The notes under the pieces: model-generated
Told to the model about the DNA's origin: nothing
Seen by the model: the letters and a program-made list of their open reading frames with translations, nothing else
Database searches by the model: none
Translations under genes and position numbers: made by a program
From: Amycolatopsis rubida
GTDB taxonomy: Bacteria > Actinomycetota > Actinomycetes > Mycobacteriales > Pseudonocardiaceae
NCBI RefSeq assembly: GCF_900115345.1
Contig: NZ_FOWC01000018.1
Span: 62,001-126,000 of the forward strand
Direction: 5' to 3'
DNA length: 64,000 nt
Shown here: positions 24,646 through 34,900 of the stretch, piece by piece
Position numbering within the stretch: the stretch's first letter is position 1
Layout: the number at the start of each line of letters is the position of its first letter

Positions 24646-25781
24646 GAACGCTCCACCTCTCGTTCCACCGCGTCCACTTCGTCCGCCAGCCGCACCAGCG
24701 CCGCTTCGTCGGACGGCGACGGGCCGTACAACACCGCCCCGACCTCGTTCGGCGCCCGGCCGGTCCGTGCGCTCACCGTCTCCACCACCGCGGGCGGACC
24801 GGCGTCGGGCGGCAATCCCAGTCTCTTCCGCAACCGCGTCCTTGCCGCCTCGCGCAAGGTTTCCGCCGCATGCCCGGTCGCTCCGCCCCGCCGGTACAGC
24901 CGGGCCCGGCCCTCCGCTGTTTCCGCCGACCGCACGACCACCGGCAGCGGTTCCCGCACCACCGGCCCGAGCCGTCGCGCGCGCCAGAGTGCGAAAAGGA
25001 CGATCGCGATTCCCGCGGTCAGCGCGCCGTATCGCCAGCCGGGCGGGATCAGGTCGACGAACGGCTTCTTTTCGCTGTCCAGCGCGGGGTCCTCAGTGGA
25101 CGGTACGTACCAGATCAGCTGCCGGTGATCGCCCAGCAGCCGCATGCTGAACGCCGCGTTGCCTTCTTTGGCGATCTGGTCGTTGGTGAACGCTTCCGCC
25201 GAACCGAGCACAGTCACAGTGCCGGCCCGGTCGGCCAGCTGCACGAAAGTCGGATCGCCGCCGTCGCGGTAACAGGCACGCGCCGTCTTGTCGTCCGTGC
25301 GGTAATGGCGGCCGCCAAGCGTGACCGAGCCCGCGCTGACCGCCGCACCGACCGTGCAATCCGGTTGCAGCGTACGGACATCTCCCGCCCCTGCCGGGGA
25401 GACAGTCGGCGCGGCCGTGTCCAACGCGGCCGATCCGGGCGCGACGAGCACGAGGTGCGCGACCCGACGACGCAGATCGGCCAACCCGTTCGCGGGCACC
25501 AACTGCGGGTTGGTGATCAGCAGGGTTCCGCCGTCAGCGGCCTCGCGTGCTTCGGCAAGCGAATGCGCGGCGCGGATTTGAACGCCTTCCTGCTCCAGCA
25601 AGCGCGCGAGAGCGTGACTGCCGCGCGGTTCGTACGAGCCGGGGTCGAACTCGCCGCTGGTCTGTTCGCCGCGACTGAGCACAATGGCCAGCGCGATGAT
25701 CACGATCAGCAGGAGCAGCGCCAACGGAACCCGGGCACCACGCCAGATCCGGCGCAGATCCGGCGAAACAGCCGTACTCAC
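24642..25781 (-). CDS. DUF4350 domain membrane protein
   Basis: 379 residues, GTG start overlapping the DUF4129 stop. The first helix is VPLALLLLIVIIALAIVLS (about residues 17-35). An extracytoplasmic domain follows with SGEFDPGSYEPRGSHALARLLEQEG and GTLLITNPQLVPANGL, typical DUF4350, then a second helix YGALTAGIAIVLFALW before RARRLGPVV and a cytoplasmic tail with SAETAEGRARLYRRGGA. Function unknown; a constant companion of MoxR/DUF58 in actinobacteria. Confidence 0.87.
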   Translation of the reverse strand: MSTAVSPDLRRIWRGARVPLALLLLIVIIALAIVLSRGEQTSGEFDPGSYEPRGSHALARLLEQEGVQIRAAHSLAEAREAADGGTLLITNPQLVPANGLADLRRRVAHLVLVAPGSAALDTAAPTVSPAGAGDVRTLQPDCTVGAAVSAGSVTLGGRHYRTDDKTARACYRDGGDPTFVQLADRAGTVTVLGSAEAFTNDQIAKEGNAAFSMRLLGDHRQLIWYVPSTEDPALDSEKKPFVDLIPPGWRYGALTAGIAIVLFALWRARRLGPVVREPLPVVVRSAETAEGRARLYRRGGATGHAAETLREAARTRLRKRLGLPPDAGPPAVVETVSARTGRAPNEVGAVLYGPSPSDEAALVRLADEVDAVEREVERS

Positions 25782-26410
25782 GCGTCCGCCAAAACCGGCC
25801 GGGCACGCCGGACGCGTTCGTCCATTTCGGACAATGTGCGGTAACCGGCTTCGGTGCCCGGCCGTCCGCCGTAGTGCACGTCGTCGAACTGCCGCGCGGC
25901 AGCGGTGAGGTCAACGGCCAGGTCCGGCAGGAACCTCCCGGCTTCGACGACCGCTTCGTCCGCGGTCCGGCCGGAGCGGGCGTCGAGCAGCGCGCGCTCT
26001 TCCATGCCGCGCACGAGGGCGCGGAACCGGTCGCGGATCGCGTCGGCGAAATCGCCGCGGGCAGCGGCTTCCCCGGCGGCCTTCCGGTACTCGTCCGCGG
26101 TTCGCCGTCGCCGGTCGAACACCTCGCCGGACGTCTTCGCCGAGCGGCCGACCTTGCCCACCCGCAGCCGCACGACCACGATCAGCACGATCAGCAACGC
26201 CAGCACCAGCAGCAGGCCGAGCGGGCCGCCGGGCACCCCGGACAACGCGTCGAACAGCTCGGAAATCCGCTGTCCGAGCCACTGCCAGACCCGCTCGGCA
26301 AGGCCCGGCCGCGCGGCCGCGTAACCCGGGTCGGTGAGTTCCTGGATCGCCCGCAGCCGGGCGGGGTCCCGGTCGATGTCGACCGGGACGTCGGCGAGAA
26401 AGCCGATCAC
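25778..26410 (-). CDS. DUF4129 domain membrane protein
   Basis: 210 residues from the GTG at 26410, which overlaps the upstream stop as GTGA. A short lumenal N-terminus (DVDIDRDPARLRAIQELTDP-like) leads to one helix (LGLLLVLALLIVLIVVVRL, about residues 64-82) and a cytoplasmic helical DUF4129 domain with EYRKAAGEAAARGDFADAIRDRFRALVRGMEER and GRTADEAVVEAGRFLP. Function unknown; the family belongs to the MoxR-DUF58-DUF4350 complex neighbourhood. Confidence 0.85.
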   Translation of the reverse strand: MIGFLADVPVDIDRDPARLRAIQELTDPGYAAARPGLAERVWQWLGQRISELFDALSGVPGGPLGLLLVLALLIVLIVVVRLRVGKVGRSAKTSGEVFDRRRRTADEYRKAAGEAAARGDFADAIRDRFRALVRGMEERALLDARSGRTADEAVVEAGRFLPDLAVDLTAAARQFDDVHYGGRPGTEAGYRTLSEMDERVRRARPVLADA

Positions 26411-27939
26411 CACGCCTGCTGCGGCGGTTGGATGCCCGCCGCCCTGGCCAGTTCGATGTCCATGCCCTCGCGGCGCATCCGCTGGTCGATGTAGAGCGTC
26501 ACGGTGACCAGCGCGGTGAACGGCATGACGATCGTCTCCGCGATCACCTTGCCCACCGACTGCAGCACCAGGCCGCCGGTCGTGACCTTCGGCAGGGTCG
26601 CCTGCGGATCGAAGATGCCGCTGAACGCGCCCGAGCCGAGGCTGAACGGGACGCTGATGATCGCCGAGATCAGCCAGCTGATCACGCCCGCCAGCAGCAG
26701 AACCCCGAACACCCGCCAGAACATGCCCGACACCAGCTGACGCGACCGCGTGAACGCCTGTCCGATGGTGCCGCGTTCCAGCACCAGCGCCGGACCGGCG
26801 AGCGACCAGAACACATACGGCAGCACGGCGGGCAGCAGGCAGAACGCCGCGGCCACGATCGTGGCCAGCGTGTACAGGATGGTGACCGCCAGCAGCGGCA
26901 GCAGCCGCGGCGCGGCTTCGCGCATCGCCGAACCGAAGTCGACCGGACGGCCGAGCACCGCCTTGCCCATCACCACGGTGAGGAAGCCGGTGAGGAAGGT
27001 CTGCGTCAGCATGGAGATCACCAGCACCGGCAGCAGCGCGCTGAGGGTGGAGCCGAGCACGCTGTAGGCCGCGTCGAGCTGCTGTTGCTGGGTCGCGGCC
27101 GGGCCGAGCTGGGCGACCCGGTTGAAATCGGGCACCAGCCACAGCGACGCGACCAGGTTGAGCCCCGCCGAGATCACCGCGACGACCGCGGCGACCCCGA
27201 GAATCAGCAGCGGATACCGGCGGATCGCGGTGATCGCTCCGTCGAGGATGTCGCCGACGTTCAATGGGCGCAACGCGATCACGCCCGGTTTGCCCAGTCC
27301 GTTCGGGTTCCAGCCCGCGCCGGGACGGCCGTGGGCGGCACCGGGGTACTGCGGAAGCGGTTGCTGGCCCGGGGATTGCCACTGGCCGCCGCCTGCCGGG
27401 GGCGGCGGAGTCGCGCCGGGCGGCGGGAACGCGCTGGGCTGCGACGGAGTGGCGCCGGTGGACGAAGACGCTCCCGCCGAGGTCTCGCCGCCCGTCCGCG
27501 GCGTCGCGCCAGCGGGGCTTTCGCCGCTCGGTGGCGGTGTCGCACCAGCCGGGTTTTCGCCGCCCGTCCGCGGCGTCGCGCCAGCGGGGCTTTCGCCGCT
27601 CGGCTGCGGTGTCGCACCAGCCGGGTTTTCGCCGCCCGTCCGCGGCGTCGCACCAGCGGGGCTTTCGCCGCCCGTCCGCGGCGTCGCACCAGCCGGGTTT
27701 TCGCTGGCAGCCGAAGGATCCGCGCCGGTCTGGTTCGTCCCGGCAGGCGGATTCGCCCCGGTCGAAGCGGCGTTTTCGCCGGCGGGCGACGAAGTTCCGG
27801 CGCTGGTGCCGGACGAGGTGTCCGTTTCGCCGGTCTCCGGCGGGGTGGCGGCGGACGCGTCCGGGTCGGGACTGGCGAAGCCCCGGCTCGGCGTAGGCGT
27901 GTCGTCCCCCGGCCCGGGCGCACCGGGTGAGTTTGTCAT
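26407..27939 (-). CDS. Membrane protein with low-complexity repeat tail (glycerophosphoryl-diester-phosphodiesterase membrane-domain type)
   Basis: 510 residues. Residues ~1-215 are hydrophilic and rich in Pro, Gly, Ala, Thr, with about seven 12-residue repeats of the form E(N/S)PAGATPxxxG. After VIALRPLNVGDILDGAITAIRRYP comes a polytopic domain of about six helices (YPLLILGVAAVVAVISAGLN, LPVLVISMLTQTFLTGFL). The GDILDGAxxxxRR motif marks the family found with MoxR operons and, in some proteins, with glycerophosphodiester phosphodiesterase domains; no such catalytic domain is present. First gene of the operon, divergent from the metallopeptidase. Confidence 0.8.
   Translation of the reverse strand: MTNSPGAPGPGDDTPTPSRGFASPDPDASAATPPETGETDTSSGTSAGTSSPAGENAASTGANPPAGTNQTGADPSAASENPAGATPRTGGESPAGATPRTGGENPAGATPQPSGESPAGATPRTGGENPAGATPPPSGESPAGATPRTGGETSAGASSSTGATPSQPSAFPPPGATPPPPAGGGQWQSPGQQPLPQYPGAAHGRPGAGWNPNGLGKPGVIALRPLNVGDILDGAITAIRRYPLLILGVAAVVAVISAGLNLVASLWLVPDFNRVAQLGPAATQQQQLDAAYSVLGSTLSALLPVLVISMLTQTFLTGFLTVVMGKAVLGRPVDFGSAMREAAPRLLPLLAVTILYTLATIVAAAFCLLPAVLPYVFWSLAGPALVLERGTIGQAFTRSRQLVSGMFWRVFGVLLLAGVISWLISAIISVPFSLGSGAFSGIFDPQATLPKVTTGGLVLQSVGKVIAETIVMPFTALVTVTLYIDQRMRREGMDIELARAAGIQPPQQAW
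27483..27703 (-). repeat. 36-bp coding tandem repeats
   Basis: Six to seven direct copies of a 36-bp unit encoding E(N/S)PAGATP(R/Q/P)(T/P)(G/S)G in the membrane protein at 26407-27939. Two alternating versions (RTGG and QPSG/PPSG) suggest growth by duplication of two-unit blocks. The period is a multiple of three, so the reading frame is kept. Confidence 0.85.
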
Positions 27940-28138
27940 CGGAGCCCCTCGTCTGCACGGCCCTTGCGGTTGCTGCCGTCACTCTTCCAGAGCCGTCCGC
28001 ACCCGGCCAGACCTGGGGGGACGTCCGGGCGGGGAACCAGTCCGGCGAAGTGCTGCGGCGGGCTCGGCGTCCCCCGATATGCTGAACGGCAAGCCGGGGG
28101 ACGCCCGGCCCGCGCCGAGACCCACCGGGACTGCCCTG
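27940..28138. promoter_or_regulatory. Divergent intergenic region
   Basis: About 200 bp between the membrane-protein operon (minus) and the metallopeptidase (plus); it should hold both promoters. I see no clear operator or hairpin, and I cannot place the -10/-35 boxes with confidence. Confidence 0.4.
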
Positions 28139-29356
28139 ATGACGCAACCGCCCTACGGCCAGGTGCCGCCACGCGGGACCGTTCAACCCCCGCCGGTGCC
28201 GGGTCAAGGACCGGTGCCGCCGGGCCAGTACCCAGGCCAGGCGCAAGGCCCCTACCAGGCCCAGCCAGGACAGGGTCCGTACCAGGGGCAGCAGCCGCCG
28301 TTTCAGGGTCCGCCGCCGCAGGGTCCGCCGCCGCAGGGTCCGCCGCCGCAGGGGCCGCCGTGGCAGCAGCCGCCGCCGTCGTATCCGGTGCCGCCGCGCA
28401 AGCCGACCGGGCTGATCGTCGGGCTGTGCCTCGGCGCGGTCGCGGTGCTGGCGCTGGGCGTCGTGGCGATCGTTTCGCTGAACCGCGGGCCGGGGCCGAG
28501 CAACGCCGGCTACCAGGCCGCGCCGCCGTCGCCGTCGTCCGCCTACCAGCTCCCGCCCACCAGCGGTTCGTCCGCTCCGTCGAGCGCTCCGGCCAGTCCG
28601 TCGGAAAGCCCGAGCACCTCCGCCACCGCGGGCCCGCACAAGATCCTCAAACTGGCCGACCACCCGATCCTGCAAGATCCCAACGCCGGCTTGCAGAACC
28701 GCGTCTGCGACCTGCCGCCGTGGGCGAGCACGCAGGACGGCGCGGAAGCGTTCTTCACCGCCGCGAGCAAATGCCTCGACGCGGCGTGGGGCCCGCTCCT
28801 CGAGTCCTACAACCTGCCGTTCACGCCGCCCGCGCTGCACTTCCCGACCGGGCCGAGCTTCGACACCGAATGCGGCACCATCCAGGTCGGCATCGCCACC
28901 GCGGCGTACTACTGCGAGAACAATCTGTACGTCCCGTTCAAGGGCCTGCAGACCGACCAGTACGGCAACAATCCGGGCGTCTACCTGGCGCTGTTCGCCC
29001 ACGAGTACGGCCACCACGTGCAGGAAGTCGCGGGCATCATGGACGCCGCGTGGCAGAAGATCTACGCGGCCGGGCAGAACAGCCCCGAGGGCCTCGACAT
29101 GTCGCGCCGCAAAGAACTACAAGCGCAGTGCTTCTCCGGAATGTTCCTGGGCGCGCACGTCGACCGCGGCGGCACGATCACCCGCGACATGTACAACAAG
29201 GCCTGGAACGACCAGGAAACCCGCGGCGACAACACCTCCCGCAGCCACGACCACGGCACCAACGCGCACTACGCACAGTGGTGGCGGGCCGGGGCGAAGG
29301 ACAACCGGATCGCGGACTGCAACACCTTCGCCGCGTCCGCGTCGGATGTCAGCTGA
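28139..29356 (+). CDS. Neutral zinc metallopeptidase family protein (YpfJ type)
   Basis: 405 residues. The first ~85 are Pro/Gln/Gly-rich with three PPPQG repeats; one membrane helix follows (LIVGLCLGAVAVLALGVVAI, about 93-112), a Ser/Pro-rich linker and a large extracytoplasmic domain. The zinc motif HEYGHHVQE begins at residue 288 and a second motif region has KELQAQCFSGMFLGA. Family PF04228 proteins are predicted membrane-anchored proteases; substrate unknown. The ATG at 28139 is chosen because the upstream open frame is only the antisense of the neighbouring gene. Confidence 0.88.
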   Translation: MTQPPYGQVPPRGTVQPPPVPGQGPVPPGQYPGQAQGPYQAQPGQGPYQGQQPPFQGPPPQGPPPQGPPPQGPPWQQPPPSYPVPPRKPTGLIVGLCLGAVAVLALGVVAIVSLNRGPGPSNAGYQAAPPSPSSAYQLPPTSGSSAPSSAPASPSESPSTSATAGPHKILKLADHPILQDPNAGLQNRVCDLPPWASTQDGAEAFFTAASKCLDAAWGPLLESYNLPFTPPALHFPTGPSFDTECGTIQVGIATAAYYCENNLYVPFKGLQTDQYGNNPGVYLALFAHEYGHHVQEVAGIMDAAWQKIYAAGQNSPEGLDMSRRKELQAQCFSGMFLGAHVDRGGTITRDMYNKAWNDQETRGDNTSRSHDHGTNAHYAQWWRAGAKDNRIADCNTFAASASDVS

Positions 29357-29406
29357 GCTGTCCGGCACTACGGATGTAGTGGTTCGCCCGTTTCGCTTGG
29401 GGCGCG

Positions 29407-29877
29407 TCAGCTGAGCAGCGCGAGCTTGCCCGGACCGCGGATCACCAGGTAGGCGTACATCCCGCCGCAGAAGCAGGCGAACACCAGCAGCGCCAGCGCG
29501 ATCGGCGCGCGCAGGTCCTGCGCACCCGCCGTGGTGTCCGGCATGGTGACCGGGACGATGCCGTCCGCCGGGGCGTCGTCCGGGACCAGCACCTGGAGAT
29601 GCTCGTCCTTGCCGTGCCCGCAGCTGTCGAGGGTGCCCTGCCGCGGCTTGCCACCGAGCTGGAACGAGACCGATTCGGCCGCCCCGGCGACCGAACAGTC
29701 GACGGCCTTGGTGATCTGGGCGTCCACCGGCGCACCGGGGGACTTCGCGCGGATGCCGAGCATCCCCGGGCCGGCGAGCCATACCAGCACCACGACGAGC
29801 ACCCCGACCGCGACCGGGATGCCCACCTGGAGCCACCGCTGGAGAGGGCTCTTATGCGGGGGGGCGGAAACCTGCAC
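29407..29877 (-). CDS. Small two-helix membrane protein of unknown function
   Basis: 156 residues from a GTG at 29877 (MQVSAPPHKSPLQRW). One helix at about residues 17-37 (VGIPVAVGVLVVVLVWLAGP), an extracytoplasmic domain with two Cys (ITKAVDCSVAG and DSCGHGKDEHLQV) and a C-terminal helix (IALALLVFACFCGGMYAYLV). I do not recognise a family with certainty. The upstream in-frame extension to 30000 is Arg/Gly-rich and unlikely to be translated. Convergent with the metallopeptidase, 50 bp away. Confidence 0.65.
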   Translation of the reverse strand: MQVSAPPHKSPLQRWLQVGIPVAVGVLVVVLVWLAGPGMLGIRAKSPGAPVDAQITKAVDCSVAGAAESVSFQLGGKPRQGTLDSCGHGKDEHLQVLVPDDAPADGIVPVTMPDTTAGAQDLRAPIALALLVFACFCGGMYAYLVIRGPGKLALLS

Positions 29878-30388
29878 GACGCCATGCTTCCAGATGCCGG
29901 GGGCAAAACCCAGTGAGGTGCCCGCGCACGGGGGACCCCGGCCGGGGCCGCGTCCGCTGACCCGCACTTCTGCCCGCGCCGAACTGCCCCGATGCCGCAT
30001 TGGGTGCGTTGGTCAAGCGCCGCGTCGAGGGTGGCGAGGGCATGGATGGAACACCCAAAACTTTCCTGGGGCCCGTCCCCCGCACCCAATGAAGTTTTCT
30101 GGGTAGCCATGGTGTGCGGCCTCGCTCGCCGCGATGTGCAGCACTGGCTGGGTCGCGTGGCTTCTCCGCTCCCGTTGACATTCACACCGGCCCGCCCGCG
30201 GCGCGCGTTGGCGAGGCCAGCGAGAGAAGCCGCCAGGCGCGTCTCGTCGCCCGACGCTCCACATCACCCTGGCAAGCACCGCTAACCCGAACCCGCCACA
30301 CACCGTGCGACCGAGAAGACCTCAATGTGGCATCCGGCGCACCCACGCGCCCAACACCACACCGGACCGCCGAGAACCCCGGCGAACC
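29878..30388. other. Noncoding stretch with nested inverted repeats
   Basis: About 510 bp without a supported gene. CATTGGGTGCG (29998-30008) is matched by CGCACCCAATG (30081-30091). Inside lie ACCCAAAACTTTC (near 30054) and an almost complementary GAAGTTTTCTGGGT (near 30091-30104), which could form a second, overlapping hairpin. The remainder is GC-rich with no ORF of plausible codon use; it should contain the promoter of the small membrane gene and the 3' end of the channel gene. Confidence 0.55.
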
Positions 30389-31471
30389 TCAGCGTTCGAT
30401 GTGATCCACCTGCGTGACTTTCTTGACGTACAGCAACCGGTCCCCCGGCTCCAGGGCGTCCGCCTGCGGGGCGTCGACGCGGTAAAGCACCCCGTCGCGC
30501 ACCACGCCGAGCACCGTGTCCGCCAAGTGCCGGGGCGAGCCGCCTTCCTCGCTCGGCTCGATGCTGCGCTCGGCGATCGCCAGTCCGGATTCCGGGGTCA
30601 GCAGGTCCTCGACCATGTCCACTACGAGCGGAGTGGATGTCGCCATCCCGAGCAGCCGCCCGGCGGTCTCGCTCGACACCACGACCTGGTTGGCCCCGGA
30701 CTGCTTCAGCAGGTGCACGTTCTCCGCTTCGCGGACCGACGCCACGATGTGCGCCTTCGGAGCCAGCTCGCGCGCGGTGAGGGTGACCAGCACCGCGGTG
30801 TCGTCGCGGTTCGGCGCGACCACTACTGCTCGTGCGTGCTGCACACCCGCGACGCGCAGGACGTCCGCCCTCGTCGCCGATCCGTGCACAGTGACGAGGC
30901 CGAGCGCGCTCGCCGCGTCCAGCGCCTGCTGGTCGGTGTCGACGACCACGACACGGTTGGCCTGCACCTCCTCGTCGCCGAGCAGCGCGTTGACCGCCGA
31001 GCGGCCCTTCGTGCCGAAACCGACGACGACGGTGTGGTCACGCACCTTCGTCCTCCACTTCTGGATTTTGAACGCCTGCCGGGAGCGCTCGGTGAGCACT
31101 TCCAGGGTGGTCCCGACGAGGACGATGAGGAAGAGCACCCGCAGCGGCGTGATCACGATGACGTTCACCAGCCGCGCGGACGAGGTGGCCGGAGCGATGT
31201 CGCCGTAGCCGGTGGTCGAGAGGGACACTGTCGCGTAGTAGAGCGAGTCGAGGAGGGAGAGGCCGTCGCCGTTCGCGTCGCGGTAGCCGTCCCGGTCGAG
31301 ATAGACGATCAGCACCGTCGCCAGCAGCGCCAGCATGGCCCCGATGATCCGCTTGACGATCGCCCGCATCGGGCTGACCGTCAGCTCCGGCATCCGGATC
31401 ACGCCGACGAGCTCGTGGTCGGGCCGGTCGTTCAACCGGACGTTGAGGGGCAGCCGTTTCAAGGCCTTCAT
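30389..31471 (-). CDS. Two-helix potassium channel with TrkA-N (RCK) domain
   Basis: 360 residues. A first helix (IIGAMLALLATVLIVYL), the pore loop with selectivity filter SLSTTGYGDIAPAT, and a second helix (VIVITPLRVLFLIVLVGTTLEVL) form a KcsA-like pore. A Rossmann RCK domain (HTVVVGFGTKGRSAVNALLG, VVVVDTDQQAL) and a TrkA-C domain (VLYRVDAPQADALEPGDRLLYV) follow. The RCK ring usually gates the pore in response to nucleotides or cations. The syntenic position next to adnAB matches Rv3200c of M. tuberculosis. Confidence 0.93.
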   Translation of the reverse strand: MKALKRLPLNVRLNDRPDHELVGVIRMPELTVSPMRAIVKRIIGAMLALLATVLIVYLDRDGYRDANGDGLSLLDSLYYATVSLSTTGYGDIAPATSSARLVNVIVITPLRVLFLIVLVGTTLEVLTERSRQAFKIQKWRTKVRDHTVVVGFGTKGRSAVNALLGDEEVQANRVVVVDTDQQALDAASALGLVTVHGSATRADVLRVAGVQHARAVVVAPNRDDTAVLVTLTARELAPKAHIVASVREAENVHLLKQSGANQVVVSSETAGRLLGMATSTPLVVDMVEDLLTPESGLAIAERSIEPSEEGGSPRHLADTVLGVVRDGVLYRVDAPQADALEPGDRLLYVKKVTQVDHIER

Positions 31472-31577
31472 GCACCGGCTCCCCGCGCGCGTTCGGCGTC
31501 ACTCACAGCCGGGAGGATAACCCAATCGGAGCACCCGCACACCCGTCGCGGCGATCATGCTGTGGCAGGCTGGCCGC

Positions 31578-31961
31578 ATGTCCGAGTCTCGCGCGTCGCA
31601 ACGTCCGGCGCATCTTCTCGCCGCCCTCCTCGCCGGGGCGGGCGTCCTGCACTTCACCCGGCCGAAGCCGTTCGACGCACTGGTCCCGAAGGAATTGCCC
31701 GGTGACCGGCGCACCTGGACCTACGCGTCCGGCGTCGCCGAACTGAGCGTCGCCGCCGGGATCGCCCTGCCGCGCACGCGCCGGCTCGGCGGGCTGGCGG
31801 CAGCGCTGCTGTTCGTCGGGGTCTTTCCAGGGAATGTGAAAATGGCGTTGGATTACCAGCGGCGCGGCCGTCCGGCTCGGGACCGCGCGGTCGCGTGGTT
31901 GCGATTGCCGCTGCAGTGGCCACTGGTGAGCTGGGCGTTGACCGTGCGCGATCGGGCCTGA
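31578..31961 (+). CDS. DoxX family membrane protein
   Basis: 127 residues from ATG 31578. Four short hydrophobic helices, HLLAALLAGAGVLHFTRPKPFDALVPKELPG at the start and GVAELSVAAGIALPRTRR and GLAAALLFVGVFPGNVKMALDY later, match small DoxX-like proteins (the HFxxP and GNxxMA segments are conserved). Role unknown; relatives are linked to redox homeostasis. Divergent from the K+ channel with 106 bp between starts, and convergent with adnB. Confidence 0.8.
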   Translation: MSESRASQRPAHLLAALLAGAGVLHFTRPKPFDALVPKELPGDRRTWTYASGVAELSVAAGIALPRTRRLGGLAAALLFVGVFPGNVKMALDYQRRGRPARDRAVAWLRLPLQWPLVSWALTVRDRA

Positions 31962-31964
31962 CGC

Positions 31965-34900
31965 TTATTCCTGCGGAACGTTGCGCAGCAAGGCACGCAG
32001 GCCTTCCGCGTCCAGCAGGTCGGCCGGGCGCAGCGTGTGTCCATGCCGGACATAGTGGAAGGCCGCGCGTACTCGTTCCACCGGGACTTTCTTCAGCGCC
32101 GCCCACGCCAACCGGTACGCGCCGAGCTGAACGGCCAATGCTGGCAACCGTTCTTCGGACGGGACGGAGCCGGTTTTCCAGTCCACGACGGTCCAGCCTC
32201 CGTCGGGATCCGCGTATACCGCGTCCATCCGGCCGCGCAAGGTAATGCCTTCGACGTCCGCGGAGAACGGCACCTCCACCGCGACCGGGACCCGGTCGGC
32301 CCATTCGCTGTTCTCGAAAGCCTCTTGCAGGGCATCGAAATCGGTATCCGGTGCTTCGCCGACATCGGCCGCGCCCGGGAGGTCGTCGATCTCCAGCAGC
32401 CGGTCGCCGGAGAACCGTTGCTCCAGCCAGCTGTGAAACGCGGTGCCGCGACGCGCGAAGGTGTTGGGCGGCAATGGAAGCGGACGGCGCAGGCGTTGTG
32501 CGAGAGCGTCCGCATCGGAGGCCAGGTCCACCAGCTGGCTCACGCTCAGCTGCGCGGGCAGCGCAACGCGATCCACTGTGGACTGCGAACGGGCGCGTTC
32601 GGCGAGGAGAACGTCGGTGTCCGCGGCCCAGCCGTCCGGGTCTTCCGGATCGATGACGTCCTCGTCGTCTTCGAGGTATTCGTCGTCCGGCAGGTAGTCT
32701 TCTCCCTCCTCGGGTTCTGGCGGCAACGGGATTTCGTCGTCATCAGCGGCCGGAAGCGGCTCGGCTTCCGGTTCCTCTTCCAGGGCGGCCATTTCCGCCA
32801 GCAGCAGATCCACCCCGGTGGCCATGCCGGACCGCCGGTCGCCCAGCGGATCCACCGGCCACTGCGCCGTCCGAGAGTCCGCGACCAGCGGGTTCTCCTC
32901 GCCCTCCTCCGGTTCCTCAGCCCAGACATCCACCACGCCCAGCGGCGGATCGGCCTCGTTCATCACCTCGGCGATCTCGGCGAGGAAGATCGACGGTCCC
33001 TTAGCCCGCGTACTGCTTTCGTTCCACCAATGCCCGGAAACGAGCAGCGCCCGCTCGGAACGGGTCAGTGCGACGTAACACAACCGCCGTTCCTCGTCGG
33101 CCTCACGGGCGACGAACCCTTCCTCGTGCAGTTCCAGCGCTTCCTGCACTTCCTTGCGGTCATAGCCTTCCGCGATCTGCAGCTTGGGCAGGTCCGCCGC
33201 GTCACCACGCAAATGCGCGGGCAGCGCAGTCGAAGTACGCAACCACGACGACGAACGACGCTTGCCCGGGAACACCTCAGCAACCAGATGCGGGACAGCC
33301 ACCACTTCCCACTCCAGCCCCTTGGCGGAGTGCACGGTGAGCACCTGCACGCGGTCCGGAACCACCTGCACCTCGCCGGGCGTGAGTCCGTCTTCCGCAT
33401 GCGCCGCGGTGTTCAAGTAGTCCACAAAGGACAAAAGAGTCGCCGTCGGCGCGGTCTCCGCGTAATCAGTGACGACTTCGGCGAACGCGTCCAAATGCGC
33501 ACGACCTGCCGACCCCGGGCGGGCAAGCGATTCGACATCAAGCAGCATTGTGCGTTCGACGTCCGCGACCAATTCCGGCAGCGACTGATCCAGCCGACGC
33601 CGCAGCGCCGTCAATTCCGCACCCAGCCGGCGAATTCGCCGGTACCCCGCCGCGGAATAACGCTCGGGCGCACCGGGTTCGTCGACGGCGTCGATCAGCC
33701 CGGCCTGCTCCGCACGTTCGGCGACCAATTCCGGCTCTTCGCCCTCCTTCGCACGCGGCTCGGGCGAGGTGAGTTCGTTGGCCCGGCGCCACAATGCCGC
33801 GACGTCCGCCGCCGCGATCCGCCAGCGAGCCCCGGTCAGCAATCGAGCGGCCGCGCTGCCGGCCAGCGGATCGGCGAGCACCCGCAGCGTGGACACGAGG
33901 TCGGCGACCTCCGGTTCGTCCAGCAATCCGCCGAGGCCCACGACCTCCACCGGCAGCCCGCGCATCCGCATTTCCGCCGCGATCGGCGCCATGTCCGCAC
34001 GTCGACGCACCAGCACCGCCGCGGTCGGCGGCTTGCCGGATTCTTCCTTCTCCGCATGCCAACGCTGCGCCATCGCATCGGCGACCCACTCGCGTTCCGC
34101 GCGCACATCCGGCAACAGTGCTACCGCGATGTCCGCTGGACCGGCACCGTTCCGCGCCCGCAGCCGCTCGACGCCAAGTCCGCGCTGCCGCAACGGTTCC
34201 GAGATCGCGTTGGCCAGCTCCAGGATTTCCGGCGGGTTGCGGAAACTGGTGAGCAGCCCGAATTCGTGCGCGGTTTCGAGCCGCTCCTCGCCACGGCGCG
34301 GGAAGTCCGTGGTGAAGCGGGGCAGGTTCGCCGCACTCGCGCCGCGCCAGCCGTAAATCGCCTGCGCCGGGTCACCGACCGCGGTCACCGGCATCGGCGA
34401 ATGCTCAACGCCGCCGAACAACGACCGCAGCAAAACCCGCTGCGCGTGGCCCGTGTCCTGGTACTCGTCCAGCAGCACAGCCCCGTACCGCTCGCGCTCC
34501 CCCGCCACCACCGCCGGATACCCGTCGGCGAGCTGCGCCGCGAGAGACATCTGATCCGCGAAATCGAGCGCGCCTTCCGCCCGTTTGCGGCGATGATAGT
34601 CCTCGACCAACGGCAGCAGCGCCAGCCGAAACCGTTGCGCTGCCAACACTTCCTGCAACTTCACCGGCAGCGAGGCGCGCTGGCCTTTAGCACGTGGCGC
34701 ATTCTCGATGACCTCGCACAGCCACTCGGTGTACTGCCCGAGCTTCTCCGTCGAAATCAGATGCTCGCCAAGCTCACCGGCCAACGCGAGCAACTGCGCG
34801 GTGACCGTCGGCGGCACCCGGTCAGTATCCAGGTCATTGTCCCAAGTGGACACCACTCGATGCGCCAGCTGCCACGACGAAGTCTCCGACAGCAACCGGA

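Noticed and set aside
27122..28138. Upstream extension of the metallopeptidase frame
   Set aside because: It is the antisense of the repeat-bearing membrane protein; the real start is at 28139 just before the Pro-rich tail and helix.
25778..29017. 1079-codon minus-strand frame
   Set aside because: It runs through the DUF4129 gene's frame into antisense of the metallopeptidase and a shifted frame of the membrane protein; only the first part (25778-26410) is a real gene.
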